NCBI RefSeq assembly: GCF_900117455.1
Contig: NZ_FPHO01000003.1
Span: forward strand, 2,136,501-2,200,500
Source of the DNA: Hyphomicrobium sp. CS1GBMeth3
Lineage (GTDB): Bacteria > Pseudomonadota > Alphaproteobacteria > Rhizobiales > Hyphomicrobiaceae
Direction: 5' to 3'
Length of the DNA: 64,000 bases
The position numbers and the translations under genes are program-made. Each line of letters starts with the position of its first letter. Within the stretch, counting starts at the first letter, position 1. Shown piece by piece: positions 53,887-63,184 of the stretch. The notes beneath the pieces are model-generated. The model ran no database searches. It was not told where the DNA came from and saw nothing but the letters and a program-made list of their open reading frames with translations.

Positions 53887-54413
53887 GCGCAGAAGGAAGC
53901 CGTCTCTCCCGCTGGCTTTGGGGGCCATACTCGCAGCTGGCGCTGAAAGTCGCCGCCGCCGTCTTCGTGATCGATCAGGCGCACAAGTGGTGGATGCTGC
54001 TTGTGTACCGGATTGCGGAGAAGGGCCGCGTCACCATCACGCCGTTCCTCGATCTGGTGTTCGTGAAGAACACCGGCATCAGCTATTCGCTGCTCGATCA
54101 ATCGAGCTATAGCTGGCAGCTGGTTCTCGCTCTGTTCTCGGTGGTCGTGTCGGTCGCCCTTTGGGCGTGGCTGGCGGCGGCCGGAACCGGCCGCCTGATG
54201 GCCTGGGCGCTCGGCCTGATCATCGGCGGCGCGCTCGGAAACGGCCTCGATCGTGTCCTGATCGGGGGGGTGGCGGACTTTTTCTCGTTCCACGCCTTCG
54301 GCTTCTACTGGTACGTCTTCAACATCGCCGATGTGGCCATTGTTGCTGGCGTGGCGGCCCTCCTGTATGACTCGTTCACGGGGAGTCGCAATGACGCCGC
54401 AAACCCGATGTAG
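53883..54413 (+). CDS. lspA: Lipoprotein signal peptidase
   Basis: This 176-residue four-helix membrane protease removes signal peptides of lipoproteins. The catalytic Asp motifs are [32 protein letters not shown] and [11 protein letters not shown]. It is coupled to ileS. The lipoprotein encoded next is a likely substrate. Confidence 0.95.
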   Translation: MSAEGSRLSRWLWGPYSQLALKVAAAVFVIDQAHKWWMLLVYRIAEKGRVTITPFLDLVFVKNTGISYSLLDQSSYSWQLVLALFSVVVSVALWAWLAAAGTGRLMAWALGLIIGGALGNGLDRVLIGGVADFFSFHAFGFYWYVFNIADVAIVAGVAALLYDSFTGSRNDAANPM

Positions 54414-54463
54414 TTCAGGCTCATAAGGCTCGGGACTCTATCGGCAAAAAGGGGGCGGGCGAG

Positions 54464-54940
54464 TTGACGGTTAAGACGACATCGACCGGCAGACGGTTCG
54501 GTATGCGCTTGGCGCCTGCCGCAGCGATGCTGTGCGCGCTGGTGCTCTCGGGCTGCGCGGCAGACGACCTCGAGCTCAACGGTAAGATCTTCGACGTCGT
54601 CGGCCTCAACAGCGGCAAGTCCAAATCTGCCGAGCCCAAGATGGCAGCCCGCGCGCCCCTCGTCATGCCGCCGAGCCCGGATCGGATCCCAGAGCCGGGC
54701 CTGCCACCGGAAGGGCAGGCGGCTGAGGTTGCCGCGCTCGCCGATCCTGACGTCGTGGCCAAGACGTCCCGCGCCGAGCTTGAGCGCCAGCAGGCCGAGT
54801 ACTGCAAGGTCAACTACGAGCAGGCGAAAGCCCGTGGTGACAACGATGCCGATAGCGCGACAGGCCCGCTGGGGCCGTGCCGTGGCTCGGTGCTCACCGC
54901 CATCCAGAAGTGGAATTCCGACGAGGAAGAGGACGAGTGA
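54464..54940 (+). CDS. Predicted outer-membrane or periplasmic lipoprotein
   Basis: This 158-residue protein has a lipobox at LCALVLSGCAADD, so the mature protein should start with an acylated Cys. The rest is rich in Pro, Ala and acidic residues, with two more Cys (EYCKVNYEQAKARGD and GPCRGS) in the C-terminal part. The start may be TTG 54464 or ATG 54503; the ATG gives a more ordinary signal peptide. It directly follows lspA. No family assigned (looks like DUF3035-like lipoproteins of the class, uncertain). Confidence 0.75.
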   Translation: MTVKTTSTGRRFGMRLAPAAAMLCALVLSGCAADDLELNGKIFDVVGLNSGKSKSAEPKMAARAPLVMPPSPDRIPEPGLPPEGQAAEVAALADPDVVAKTSRAELERQQAEYCKVNYEQAKARGDNDADSATGPLGPCRGSVLTAIQKWNSDEEEDE

Positions 54941-55159
54941 TCCGTCCTGCCCGCTTCGTGTCCGCGGTGCTGCAAAATACATCATGATTACAGCGGGTTA
55001 CTCCGGCGCTTGTGGGCGCTGTTCAACCCGACATGAACGCCTTGTCATTTGACAAAAACGGACCGAATGCCGAGATCTCGTGCAGCTATTTTCTCTGCTC
55101 GTCCGGTCGGCGCCGGGCTGCCGCCGCTGCCTAGCGATCTCTCGCAACCGAGGATCACG

Positions 55160-56554
55160 ATGATGCAATCACAGGGCGTTTTGCGCCTTTTCATTTGGAT
55201 CGCCACCATCATGCTCGCCATCGCCCCCGCTGAAGCCCATGCCAAACCCCGCACCAGCGAGTTCACCCTCGCCAATGGGCTTCAGGTCGTCGTGATCCCC
55301 GATCACCGCGCACCGGTGGTGACGCACATGATCTGGTACAAGGTCGGCGCCGCCGACGAGCCGAAGGGCGTCTCCGGCATCGCTCACTTCCTCGAGCACC
55401 TGATGTTCAAGTCGACGGACAAGATCCCGCTCGGCGAGTTCTCGAAGATCGTGGCCCGCCTCGGCGGCAATGACAACGCCTTCACCGGCCACGACATCAC
55501 GAGCTACTTCCAGCGTATCGCCAAGGAGCGTCTTCCGACCGTCATGGAGATGGAGGCGGACCGCATGGTCAACCTGCGCCTCACCGAGAAAGAGGTGCTG
55601 ACCGAGCGCGACGTGATTCTCGAGGAGCGTCGCAGCCGCATCGAGAATAACCCGGCCGCCATCCTCGACGAGCAGATGAGCGCGACGCTGTACTACTCGC
55701 ACCCCTATGGCATCCCGGTCATCGGCTGGGAGCATGAGATGGCCCAGCTCTCGCGCGAGGACGCGCTGGGCTTCTACAAGCACTTCTACGCGCCGAACAA
55801 CGCCATCCTCGTCGTCGCTGGCGACGTGACGGCAGACGAGGTGCGGGCGCTTGCCGAGAAGACCTATGGCCAGATCCCGGCGAACCCCGCCGTCGAGAAG
55901 GCGCGCAAGCGTCCCGACGCGCCGCCGCCGCGCGCTGCGCGCCGCGTCGAATATTCGGATCCGCGCGCCGGCAACGCGTCCTTCCATCGCGACTATCTCG
56001 TGCCGAGCTACGTCACGGCGAAGCCCGGAGAGGCAGAGGCGATGGATCTCATGATGAAGATCGTGGGCGACGGCGCCACCAGCCGCCTCTACAAGCGTCT
56101 CGTCGTCGACGAGAAGATCGCCTCCTCCGCCGGCGGCCGCTATTCCGGCTCGGGCCTCGATAGCGGCTCGATCAGCCTCTACGCCGTCTCTGCCGATGGC
56201 GCTGAGCTGTTGCCGAAGATCGAGGCGGTGATCGATGAGGTTCTGGCGGAAGTGCGCGACAAGGGCGTCACGGAAGCCGAGTTGAAGCGCGCCCGCTCGA
56301 GCTACGTCGCCGACTACGTCTACGAGAACGATGACCAGGCCTCGCTTGCCCGCCGCTATGGCTGGGGCATGGCGCTCGGGCGCACGGTGGCGCAGATCGA
56401 AGGCTGGCCCGATGAGCTGGCCAAGGTGACCGTCGACGACATCAAGCGCGTCGCTGGCACTTATTTGGACCTCAAGCGCTCCGTGACCGGCTACCTGACT
56501 CCGTCTCCCGAGCCGGCGCGCGCCGAGCGGCCGGCGTCCAAGAGCCGGTCGTAG
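55160..56554 (+). CDS. M16B family zinc peptidase, catalytic subunit
   Basis: This 464-residue protein is related to mitochondrial processing peptidase and bacterial PqqF-like enzymes. It has a signal peptide (FIWIATIMLAIAPAEA). The zinc motif HxxEH is GIAHFLEHLMFKS, with the third ligand in MEMEADRM. It should be periplasmic. The start at 55160 is supported by GAGG upstream. It pairs with the next gene, whose product lacks the zinc site. Confidence 0.92.
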   Translation: MMQSQGVLRLFIWIATIMLAIAPAEAHAKPRTSEFTLANGLQVVVIPDHRAPVVTHMIWYKVGAADEPKGVSGIAHFLEHLMFKSTDKIPLGEFSKIVARLGGNDNAFTGHDITSYFQRIAKERLPTVMEMEADRMVNLRLTEKEVLTERDVILEERRSRIENNPAAILDEQMSATLYYSHPYGIPVIGWEHEMAQLSREDALGFYKHFYAPNNAILVVAGDVTADEVRALAEKTYGQIPANPAVEKARKRPDAPPPRAARRVEYSDPRAGNASFHRDYLVPSYVTAKPGEAEAMDLMMKIVGDGATSRLYKRLVVDEKIASSAGGRYSGSGLDSGSISLYAVSADGAELLPKIEAVIDEVLAEVRDKGVTEAELKRARSSYVADYVYENDDQASLARRYGWGMALGRTVAQIEGWPDELAKVTVDDIKRVAGTYLDLKRSVTGYLTPSPEPARAERPASKSRS

Positions 56555-56626
56555 CACCGACGCGTCCGCCGCTTTTCGATCGGGAACAGCTTCACACCTT
56601 GCCGGATGCCCTCTAAGGACCGTTCA

Positions 56627-57994
56627 ATGGATATGCTCCGTCGCCCGCTCGTGCGCTTCGCCCGTATCGACTTCGCGATCGCGCTTTCCATTCTTGTACT
56701 CGCCCTCAGTCTTTCTTTTGCCAGGCCCGCTCACGCTATGAAGATCCAGGAAATCACCAGCCCCGGCGGCATCAAGGCGTGGCTTGTCGAAGCCCATGAG
56801 AACCCGCTTCTCGCGCTTCGTTTCTCGTTCGAGGGCGGCAGCGCGCAGGATCCCGAGGGCAAGGATGGCGTCGCCAATTTCCTGTCCGCGATGCTCGACG
56901 AGGGCGCAGGCGACATCACTTCGAGCGATTTCCAGGAGCAGATGGAAACGCTCGCCATGCGGATGCGCTACGAGGATGGCAAGGACGCATTCTACGGCAA
57001 CTTCCAGACGCTGACCGAGAACCGCGCCGAGTCCGTCAAGCTGCTCAAGCTCGCGCTGACGAAGCCGCGTTTCGACCCCGATGCCGTGGAGCGCATCCGC
57101 GGCCAGCTTCTCGCCAATCTCGTCTATTCCGATCGCGACCCCGAGCGCGTCGCCGCCAAGGAATGGTATGCGGTGGCGTTTGCGGGCCATCCGTATGGGC
57201 GCCCGGCGCAAGGCACCGCTGAAACCGTCAAGGCCGTCACGCGCGACGATCTCGAGGCGTTCCGCAAGCGCACGTTCGCACAGAATAACCTTAGGGTCGT
57301 GGCGGTTGGCGACATCACCGCCGAGGACCTCGGCAAGCTGCTCGACGAAGTGTTCGGCGATCTGCCCAAGACGGCTGAGCTCACGTCCGTGCCCGCCGCC
57401 ACGCTGGCCAAGGGCACCGAGAAGTGGGTCGAGATGAAGGTGCCGCAGTCGGTCGCGGTGTTCGGGCTTCCCGCCATGCCGCGCAAGGATCCGGACTTCA
57501 TGGCCGCGTTCGTGCTGAACCAGCTGATCGGCGGCGGTGGCTTCGCCTCGCGTTTGATGGAGGAGGTGCGCGAGAAGCGCGGCCTCGCCTACTCGGTCTA
57601 CAGCTACCTGCAACCCTTCCGGCACGCCTCCATTATGTCGGGCGGCGTCGCCACCCGTGCCGATGCCATCCACCAGTCGCTCGAGGTTATCCGCAAGGAG
57701 CTGAAGCACGTTGCCGACGAAGGTCCCACCGCGGACGAGTGGGAGAACGCTAAGAAATACCTGATCGGCTCCTACCCGCTGCGCTTCGATACCAACGCCA
57801 AGATCGCAAGCCAGCTGCTTGGCCTGCTCGAGGACGACTTCGGCCCCGAGTACATCGAAAACCGCAACAAGATGATCGAGGCGCTGACAATTGAGGATGC
57901 CAAGCGCGTCGCCAAGCGCCTGCTCGACACCGACGGCCTGATCATCACCGTCGTCGGCCAGCCCGCGACCGCACCGGCCGACACCAAGGGCTGA
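56627..57994 (+). CDS. M16B family peptidase-like protein, non-catalytic subunit
   Basis: This 455-residue M16 homologue has a signal peptide (FAIALSILVLALSLSFARP). At the place of HxxEH it reads GVANFLSAMLDEG, so zinc cannot be bound. It keeps the Arg-Tyr pair in EKRGLAYSVYSYL that completes the active site in M16B heterodimers. It therefore should form one enzyme with the gene before it. AAGGA lies upstream of the ATG at 56627; an earlier in-frame ATG exists. Confidence 0.92.
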   Translation: MDMLRRPLVRFARIDFAIALSILVLALSLSFARPAHAMKIQEITSPGGIKAWLVEAHENPLLALRFSFEGGSAQDPEGKDGVANFLSAMLDEGAGDITSSDFQEQMETLAMRMRYEDGKDAFYGNFQTLTENRAESVKLLKLALTKPRFDPDAVERIRGQLLANLVYSDRDPERVAAKEWYAVAFAGHPYGRPAQGTAETVKAVTRDDLEAFRKRTFAQNNLRVVAVGDITAEDLGKLLDEVFGDLPKTAELTSVPAATLAKGTEKWVEMKVPQSVAVFGLPAMPRKDPDFMAAFVLNQLIGGGGFASRLMEEVREKRGLAYSVYSYLQPFRHASIMSGGVATRADAIHQSLEVIRKELKHVADEGPTADEWENAKKYLIGSYPLRFDTNAKIASQLLGLLEDDFGPEYIENRNKMIEALTIEDAKRVAKRLLDTDGLIITVVGQPATAPADTKG

Positions 57995-58067
57995 CCTTTG
58001 GGGGCCGTTGCGACGGCGGCCGCACTTGGCATGACACCGGAAAACGGTTACGCCCTGCGCGGAACCC

Positions 58068-59477
58068 ATGTCCTTCCAAACGGTTATGCGGGATGCCATG
58101 ACAGCCATGACAATGCCCAACGCTGCCACCTCCGTCTCCTCCGCCCCTTACAGACAGTCCATCGCAGGATCCCTTTCGGGGGCCATCGGCGAGCACGGGC
58201 TGACGGAGGCAGAGCTCGGCCGCTGGCTTGAGAAGCTCGCGCCCGCGCTGCACGACCTCAAGGCGGACCACGCCTCCGGCCGGTTGCCGCTGCTCAAGGT
58301 CGCCGACGAGACGGCCGATCTCGACGCCGCCGAGGCCGCCTTCGACAGGCTTGCCGAGGGCGCCGAGGCCATCGTCTTCTTCGGCACGGGCGGCTCGGGG
58401 CTGGGCGGGCAGACTCTGGCCCAGCTTGGCGGTTGGAATCTGCCGGGCGTGTCCTGCTGCTCCGAGCGCCGCCGCACGAGGCCGCGCACGCGCTTCTACG
58501 ACAATCTGGACCCGCTGACGCTCGCCGCCGGCCTTGCCCGTCTTGATCTCGAAAAGACGCGCTTCATCGTGACGTCGAAGTCGGGTGGCACGACCGAGAC
58601 GCTGGCACAGCTTCTCGCGACCCTCGCGGTTATCAAGGACGCTGGCCTTGAGGATCGCATCCCGCAGCTGTTCCTCGGCATCACCGAGCCGGATAATAAG
58701 CCGGGCGGCAAGAAAAACGGTCTGCGGGCACTGCTCGCGAGCCTTGGCGTGCCCATGCTGGAGCACCACACCGGCATCGGCGGGCGCTTCTCCTGCCTGA
58801 CGAACGTCGGCCTCCTCCCGGCGATCGCGCGCGGGCTCGATGCGCGCAAGATCCGCGCTGGCGCCCGAGAGGTCATCGACGCGCTCGTCAACGCCTCCTT
58901 CCCAGCCGCCTTCGCGCCTGCCATCGGCGCCGCCACCGCCGTCGGCCTCTCGAAGGAGCGCGGTATCCGCACGCTGGTGATGATGCCCTACAACGACCGT
59001 CTCGGCCGTTTTTCGGACTGGTACGTGCAGCTCTGGGCCGAGAGCCTCGGCAAGGGCGGCGAGGGGACAACGCCGGTTCCAGCGCTCGGCCCTGTCGACC
59101 AGCACAGCCAGCTTCAGCTTTTCATGGATGGCCCGCGTGAGATCGCGGTCACCGTCGTACGCGTCGCAAGCGCCGGTCAAGGCCCGCTGCTCGACGCTGG
59201 GTGGGCCGAACTCGCCGGACAGGCGTTCCTCGGCGGTAAGACCATCGGCGACGTGGTGGACGCCCAGGCGCACGCTATCGCCGAGGCGCTGATCCAGGCC
59301 GGCCGTCCCGTACGCACGTTCGATGTCGAGGTGCTGGACGAGCGCTCGATGGGCGCGCTGCTGATGCACTTCATGATCGAGACGATCCTGGCGGGACGTC
59401 TTCTCGAACTCGATCCTTTTGATCAGCCGGCCGTCGAGCTTGCCAAGACGCTGACGCGCGAGCGCCTCGCGCGCTGA
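58068..59477 (+). CDS. pgi: Glucose-6-phosphate isomerase
   Basis: This 469-residue sugar isomerase interconverts glucose 6-phosphate and fructose 6-phosphate. SIS domain segments are visible: VFFGTGGSGLGGQTLAQLGG and TSKSGGTTETLAQLLAT for phosphate binding, then PYNDRLGRFSDWYVQLWAES and GPVDQHSQLQLFMDGP with the catalytic Glu/His. It is the shorter alphaproteobacterial form. It is convergent with the response regulator gene. Confidence 0.93.
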   Translation: MSFQTVMRDAMTAMTMPNAATSVSSAPYRQSIAGSLSGAIGEHGLTEAELGRWLEKLAPALHDLKADHASGRLPLLKVADETADLDAAEAAFDRLAEGAEAIVFFGTGGSGLGGQTLAQLGGWNLPGVSCCSERRRTRPRTRFYDNLDPLTLAAGLARLDLEKTRFIVTSKSGGTTETLAQLLATLAVIKDAGLEDRIPQLFLGITEPDNKPGGKKNGLRALLASLGVPMLEHHTGIGGRFSCLTNVGLLPAIARGLDARKIRAGAREVIDALVNASFPAAFAPAIGAATAVGLSKERGIRTLVMMPYNDRLGRFSDWYVQLWAESLGKGGEGTTPVPALGPVDQHSQLQLFMDGPREIAVTVVRVASAGQGPLLDAGWAELAGQAFLGGKTIGDVVDAQAHAIAEALIQAGRPVRTFDVEVLDERSMGALLMHFMIETILAGRLLELDPFDQPAVELAKTLTRERLAR

Positions 59478-59488
59478 TCTGCGCGCCG

Positions 59489-60106
59489 CTAGCGGATCCG
59501 CCGCTCGACCGACAGCCGAATGAGGTCAGCCGTGCGCTCGACACCGAGCTTCTCCTTGAGGCGGCTGCAGGAGTTCGCGACCGTCTTGTAGGCAATGCCG
59601 AACGTGGCCGCGATCTCGGCAAGGCTCTTGCCCTCGCCGAGCAGGCGCAGGATCTCCACCTCGCGGTTCGAGAGCTTGTGCAGCGGATCTTCGGTGAAGG
59701 CTTGGCTGAACACCAGCTCGCTCGCCATCGAGCGGTCGAGATAGCGATCGCCGGATGCGATCTTCTTGACCGCAGTAACTAGCTCGCCCGCTTCCGCGCT
59801 CTTGCTGACATAGCCCGCGGCACCGGCCTTGAGCGCACGCATGGCATAGCTCGGCTCCGAGTGCATGGTGAACATCACGATGCGCGCCCCCACATTCTCA
59901 GCTTTGAGCCGGCGCAGCAGCTCGAGCCCGCTCGAGCCATCGAGGTTGATGTCGAGCACGACAACGTCGGGGCTGACGGAGCGCGACAGCGCCATCGCGT
60001 CCTGGGCGGTCGCTGCCTCATGGATCTCCGCGCCGGAAATCGTCGAGAGCAGGCGGCGAATACCTTCCCGCACCACGGCATGATCATCGACGACTAGGAT
60101 CTTCAT
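59489..60106 (-). CDS. LuxR/NarL-type response regulator
   Basis: This 205-residue protein has a receiver domain (VVDDHAVVREGIRRLL, phospho-acceptor Asp52 in VVVLDINLDG, Lys in GYVSKSAEAG) and a C-terminal HTH (LSNREVEILRLLGEGKSLAE, then IAATFGIAYKTVANSCSRLK). It lies at the 3' end of a PQQ dehydrogenase cluster, a common place for regulators such as ExaE or MxaB, so it may control that cluster; no sensor kinase is in the window. ATG 60106 is chosen. Confidence 0.9.
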   Translation of the reverse strand: MKILVVDDHAVVREGIRRLLSTISGAEIHEAATAQDAMALSRSVSPDVVVLDINLDGSSGLELLRRLKAENVGARIVMFTMHSEPSYAMRALKAGAAGYVSKSAEAGELVTAVKKIASGDRYLDRSMASELVFSQAFTEDPLHKLSNREVEILRLLGEGKSLAEIAATFGIAYKTVANSCSRLKEKLGVERTADLIRLSVERRIR

Positions 60107-60188
60107 GCTACGAGCCTCCTCGCGTGCCCCGAGGCTAACATGCATTGCGGGCCTCATGTAGTTTCAAACGCGGTTTCGCCGCGTGTCG

Positions 60189-61154
60189 TTAAGGTTTGAT
60201 CGCGACGCCCCAGGGCAGCCGCCCGACCGGGACTGAGCGAAGCGCCTTCAGGGTCGCGACGTCCACCACGGTCATGTCGTTGGTGAGGCCGTTGGCCACG
60301 AAAAGCTGCGATCCGTCGGGATGCACGGCCATATGCCAGGGGCGCTGCCCGACCAGGATATAGGTCTTGATTTCGTAGGTTTCAGTGTCCACCACAGCCA
60401 CGCGGTTGGCGTGCGACAGCGCCACGAAAGCGAGCTTTCCGTCCGTCGACATCTCGATGCCGACAGGCTGGATCAGCTCCGGATTGACGCCCGGAATCTC
60501 GAATCCGAACTTGTGCACCTGCTTGTAGGTCTTGGCGTCGATCACTGACACCGTGCCGCCGATCTCCGCCGACACCCAGACGAAGCGCCCGTCATTGGTG
60601 AATTGCGCCTCGCGCGGGCGCGTATCGACAAGAATGTTCTGAAGCACCTCCAGCGTCTCGTTGTCGATGATGTGCGCCATGCTCGTCTGCTCGGACGTGG
60701 CGACGGTAATCTTGTTGTCGGGCGCCACTGCCATCCCTTCCGGCTCGACGCCGATCATGATCTCTGCCAGCACGCGGCCGTCGGCCGCCTCCATGACCGT
60801 GACATAGCCCTCGTCCTCGTTGGCGATGTAAATCCGCTTGCCGTCGGGCGAGACGTCGAGCAGCTCCGGGTCCGGCCCCGAGTCGAGCGTGCGCGAGATC
60901 TCAAGCGTCTCTGTGTCGATGACATCCAGGCGGTTGTCGTCGCCGATGCAGACGAGAACCTCCTTGAAATCCGGCGTGATGCGGATGCCGCGCGGGCGCA
61001 AGCCGGTTTCGATCGTCTTTACGACCTTGAGGCTATCGTCGAGCACCGTAACCGTATTGTCCTTCTCGTTGGTGACGAAGATCAAGAGTGCGTGCGCGGG
61101 GAGCGGAGCCGCGAGTAGCAGAGCGGCGGCAGTGGCGATGGCTTTGATCGGCAT
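60189..61154 (-). CDS. PQQ-dependent catabolism-associated beta-propeller protein
   Basis: This 321-residue exported protein has a signal peptide (AIATAAALLLAAPLPAHA) and seven repeats of the YVTN type (LIFVTNEKDNTVTVLD, RIYIANEDEGYVTVME, QLFVANGLTNDMTVVD). This family regularly accompanies PQQ alcohol dehydrogenases; its function is not settled. It lies 32 bases after the XoxJ-ankyrin gene. Confidence 0.92.
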   Translation of the reverse strand: MPIKAIATAAALLLAAPLPAHALLIFVTNEKDNTVTVLDDSLKVVKTIETGLRPRGIRITPDFKEVLVCIGDDNRLDVIDTETLEISRTLDSGPDPELLDVSPDGKRIYIANEDEGYVTVMEAADGRVLAEIMIGVEPEGMAVAPDNKITVATSEQTSMAHIIDNETLEVLQNILVDTRPREAQFTNDGRFVWVSAEIGGTVSVIDAKTYKQVHKFGFEIPGVNPELIQPVGIEMSTDGKLAFVALSHANRVAVVDTETYEIKTYILVGQRPWHMAVHPDGSQLFVANGLTNDMTVVDVATLKALRSVPVGRLPWGVAIKP

Positions 61155-61186
61155 TGCGGTCCTTCGTTTCTCAGGATCGTCTGCGC

Positions 61187-63007
61187 TCAGTTTTGTGCTG
61201 GAACGTCTGACTTCTTCGCGCTGCCGGCCGGCTTAGACATGAACCGCAAGGCGCCGACCGCGGCGTCGAAGCCGGCGCTGTCGGCGATCTCGAGCGCTGT
61301 CTTGCCCTGCTTGGATTTGGCATGTGGATCGGCGCCCGCGCCAACGAGCAGTCCGATGATGGCCGCGTTGTTATGGCCGGCCGCGATCATCAACGCGTTG
61401 ACGCCGTCTTTCGAAAGCGCGTTGACATCCGCACCTTTGTCGATCAGCGCGCGCGCAAGGTCGAGCGGCTGCGGGCCCTGCGCGAGGTTGCCCGAACGCG
61501 TTTTCGCGGCGATCTGCGTGGCGACCACCATGAGCGGCGTCACGTCCTCGTAGCCGGACCGCGCGTTGACGTCTGCGCCGGCATCGATCAGGGCCTTCGC
61601 GGCAAAGAACTTTCCGTCGCCGATGGCCCACGACAGCGGCGTGATTCCTTGCTTGTTCTTCTTGTTGAGATCCGCGCCCTTCTTCGCCAGCGCCTCGACG
61701 GTCGGAACGTGGTTGCGATTGATGGCGTGCAGCAGCGGGAAGAACCCGTCGGCGTCGGCCGCATCAGGGTCCGCGCCAGCGTCGATCAGGATCTCGACGA
61801 GGCTCGCGACGCGATTGCGCGCCGCCGTATCGAGCGGCGAAAAGCCGACGCTGTCGCGCGTGTTGACGTCCGCGCCCTTCGAAATGAGGAAGCGGACGCG
61901 CTCGGCATCCTTGGCAAGCACGGCGTTGGCAAGCTCCTGGTTGACGTTGGCACCGTCCGAAAGCCACTGGTTGAGGCGATCCTCGGTGACGATCTGGTCG
62001 GGCGCCGCTTTGTCGGTCGGTAGGATGCGCGGGGCCTCTTTCAGGAACCGATCCTGCGAGACCTTGCGGATGCGGTCGTAGTAGGAGCCGTGCGCCGGCA
62101 GCTCGCCATCCACCGCGCATTTTGAGCATTTGACCAGCGGCACGCCGTACTCTTTCAGCACCGCGGCGATCTTGTCCCTGGTGCGGGTCAGCGACCAGTC
62201 GAGCATGTATTTCAGCATCACCTGGTTGCGCTGCATGCCGATCGCCAGCTCGAATTCCATCGGAACCTCGTTCTCCCAGAGGTTCACGGGTTGGATCACG
62301 ATCGGTTCGTTGCGTTGCGTCTTGAGCCAGCCGGCGAACGGACCCCAGACGCCGGCTACGTCGAGATCGCCGTCGATGACCTTCTGCACCTGCTGCCAGG
62401 GCTGATGCTTCGGCTGTAGGTCCGTGTCGTAGGCGATGATGTGGAGGTCGAGGTTCTTGTGGCCGCGCCGCTCGAGCGCTTCGCGCAGTCCGGAATGCTG
62501 GAAGACGCCGATGCGAAGATCCTTGAGAACGGGATCGTCGAGGCTCTCGATCTTGGGGTTCTTGTCCGCGCGATAGGCGAAAACGTAGGTCGTGCTGTAA
62601 AGCGGATCCGTCGTCAGCAGGTCCTGCAATGCGACCGGCATGTCCATCAGGATATCGCACTCGTCGTTCTGGAATGTCTCGCGCGTCAACCCGCGCTCGT
62701 GATAGGGGCGCCAGAAGAAGCTTGCGTGCGTGCCGAGATCCTCGGCGAGGATCTTCGCGATCTTGTTCTGATAGCCTTCTTGCGTGTTGGACGAGAGCGG
62801 CATGTTGCCGGGATCGGCGCAGACGCGTAGAGGGCTGTTGAGCTTCATGTTGCGCGCATCCTGGCGCGCTTTCGTGTGCTCTGTTGCGGTCAGCTCGTCG
62901 AAGGTCTTGTTCTTCGTATAGGAGCGCAGGTTGTCCGCTGCGACGAGGCCTTCGGAAGGCGCCGTGACGAGCAAAGCGAACAGCAGGGTGTGCGACAGCT
63001 TCCTCAC
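61187..63007 (-). CDS. xoxJ: XoxJ-like periplasmic binding protein fused to ankyrin repeats
   Basis: This 606-residue exported protein has a signal peptide (HTLLFALLVTAPSEGLVAA). Residues 60-320 form a type II periplasmic binding domain of the quinoprotein-dehydrogenase-associated (XoxJ/MxaJ) family: LRVCADPGNMPLSSNTQEGY at its start, then the GVFQHSGLREAL and WGPFAGWLKTQ segments, ending near VKCSKCAVDGELPAHGSYYD. From about 345 to 590 come about seven ankyrin repeats. It starts with GTG 63007. It lies directly after the XoxF gene, where xoxJ often is. MxaJ/XoxJ is thought to help mature the dehydrogenase. Confidence 0.9.
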   Translation of the reverse strand: MRKLSHTLLFALLVTAPSEGLVAADNLRSYTKNKTFDELTATEHTKARQDARNMKLNSPLRVCADPGNMPLSSNTQEGYQNKIAKILAEDLGTHASFFWRPYHERGLTRETFQNDECDILMDMPVALQDLLTTDPLYSTTYVFAYRADKNPKIESLDDPVLKDLRIGVFQHSGLREALERRGHKNLDLHIIAYDTDLQPKHQPWQQVQKVIDGDLDVAGVWGPFAGWLKTQRNEPIVIQPVNLWENEVPMEFELAIGMQRNQVMLKYMLDWSLTRTRDKIAAVLKEYGVPLVKCSKCAVDGELPAHGSYYDRIRKVSQDRFLKEAPRILPTDKAAPDQIVTEDRLNQWLSDGANVNQELANAVLAKDAERVRFLISKGADVNTRDSVGFSPLDTAARNRVASLVEILIDAGADPDAADADGFFPLLHAINRNHVPTVEALAKKGADLNKKNKQGITPLSWAIGDGKFFAAKALIDAGADVNARSGYEDVTPLMVVATQIAAKTRSGNLAQGPQPLDLARALIDKGADVNALSKDGVNALMIAAGHNNAAIIGLLVGAGADPHAKSKQGKTALEIADSAGFDAAVGALRFMSKPAGSAKKSDVPAQN

Positions 63008-63137
63008 GCTTCACCTATTTACGTTATAATGTTGCTTTTATATGCGGCGCGTCGTCCCCGCAAGTCCGTGACGTCCCTCGGGACGATCACGGGGCGATCA
63101 CAGTTTCGCGCGCAAATCCAGGCTCGTACGACAGCAA

Positions 63138-63167
63138 GACGCCCGGTGTCGCAAGACACCGGGCGTC
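63138..63167 (-). terminator. Strong hairpin downstream of the PQQ dehydrogenase gene
   Basis: GACGCCCGGTGTC and GACACCGGGCGTC form a perfect 13-base stem with a 4-base loop, 18 bases past the stop of the xoxF-type gene. On the coding strand it is followed by TTGCTGTCGT and not a U-run, so it may stabilise the mRNA end or only partly terminate. Confidence 0.65.
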
Positions 63168-63184
63168 CACCAGTCACGTTACGA

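Noticed and set aside
55169..58129. Two roughly 500-codon minus-strand frames opposite the M16 peptidase genes
   Set aside because: Mirror frames of well-recognised M16 coding sequence, with repetitive Arg/Ala/Leu composition.
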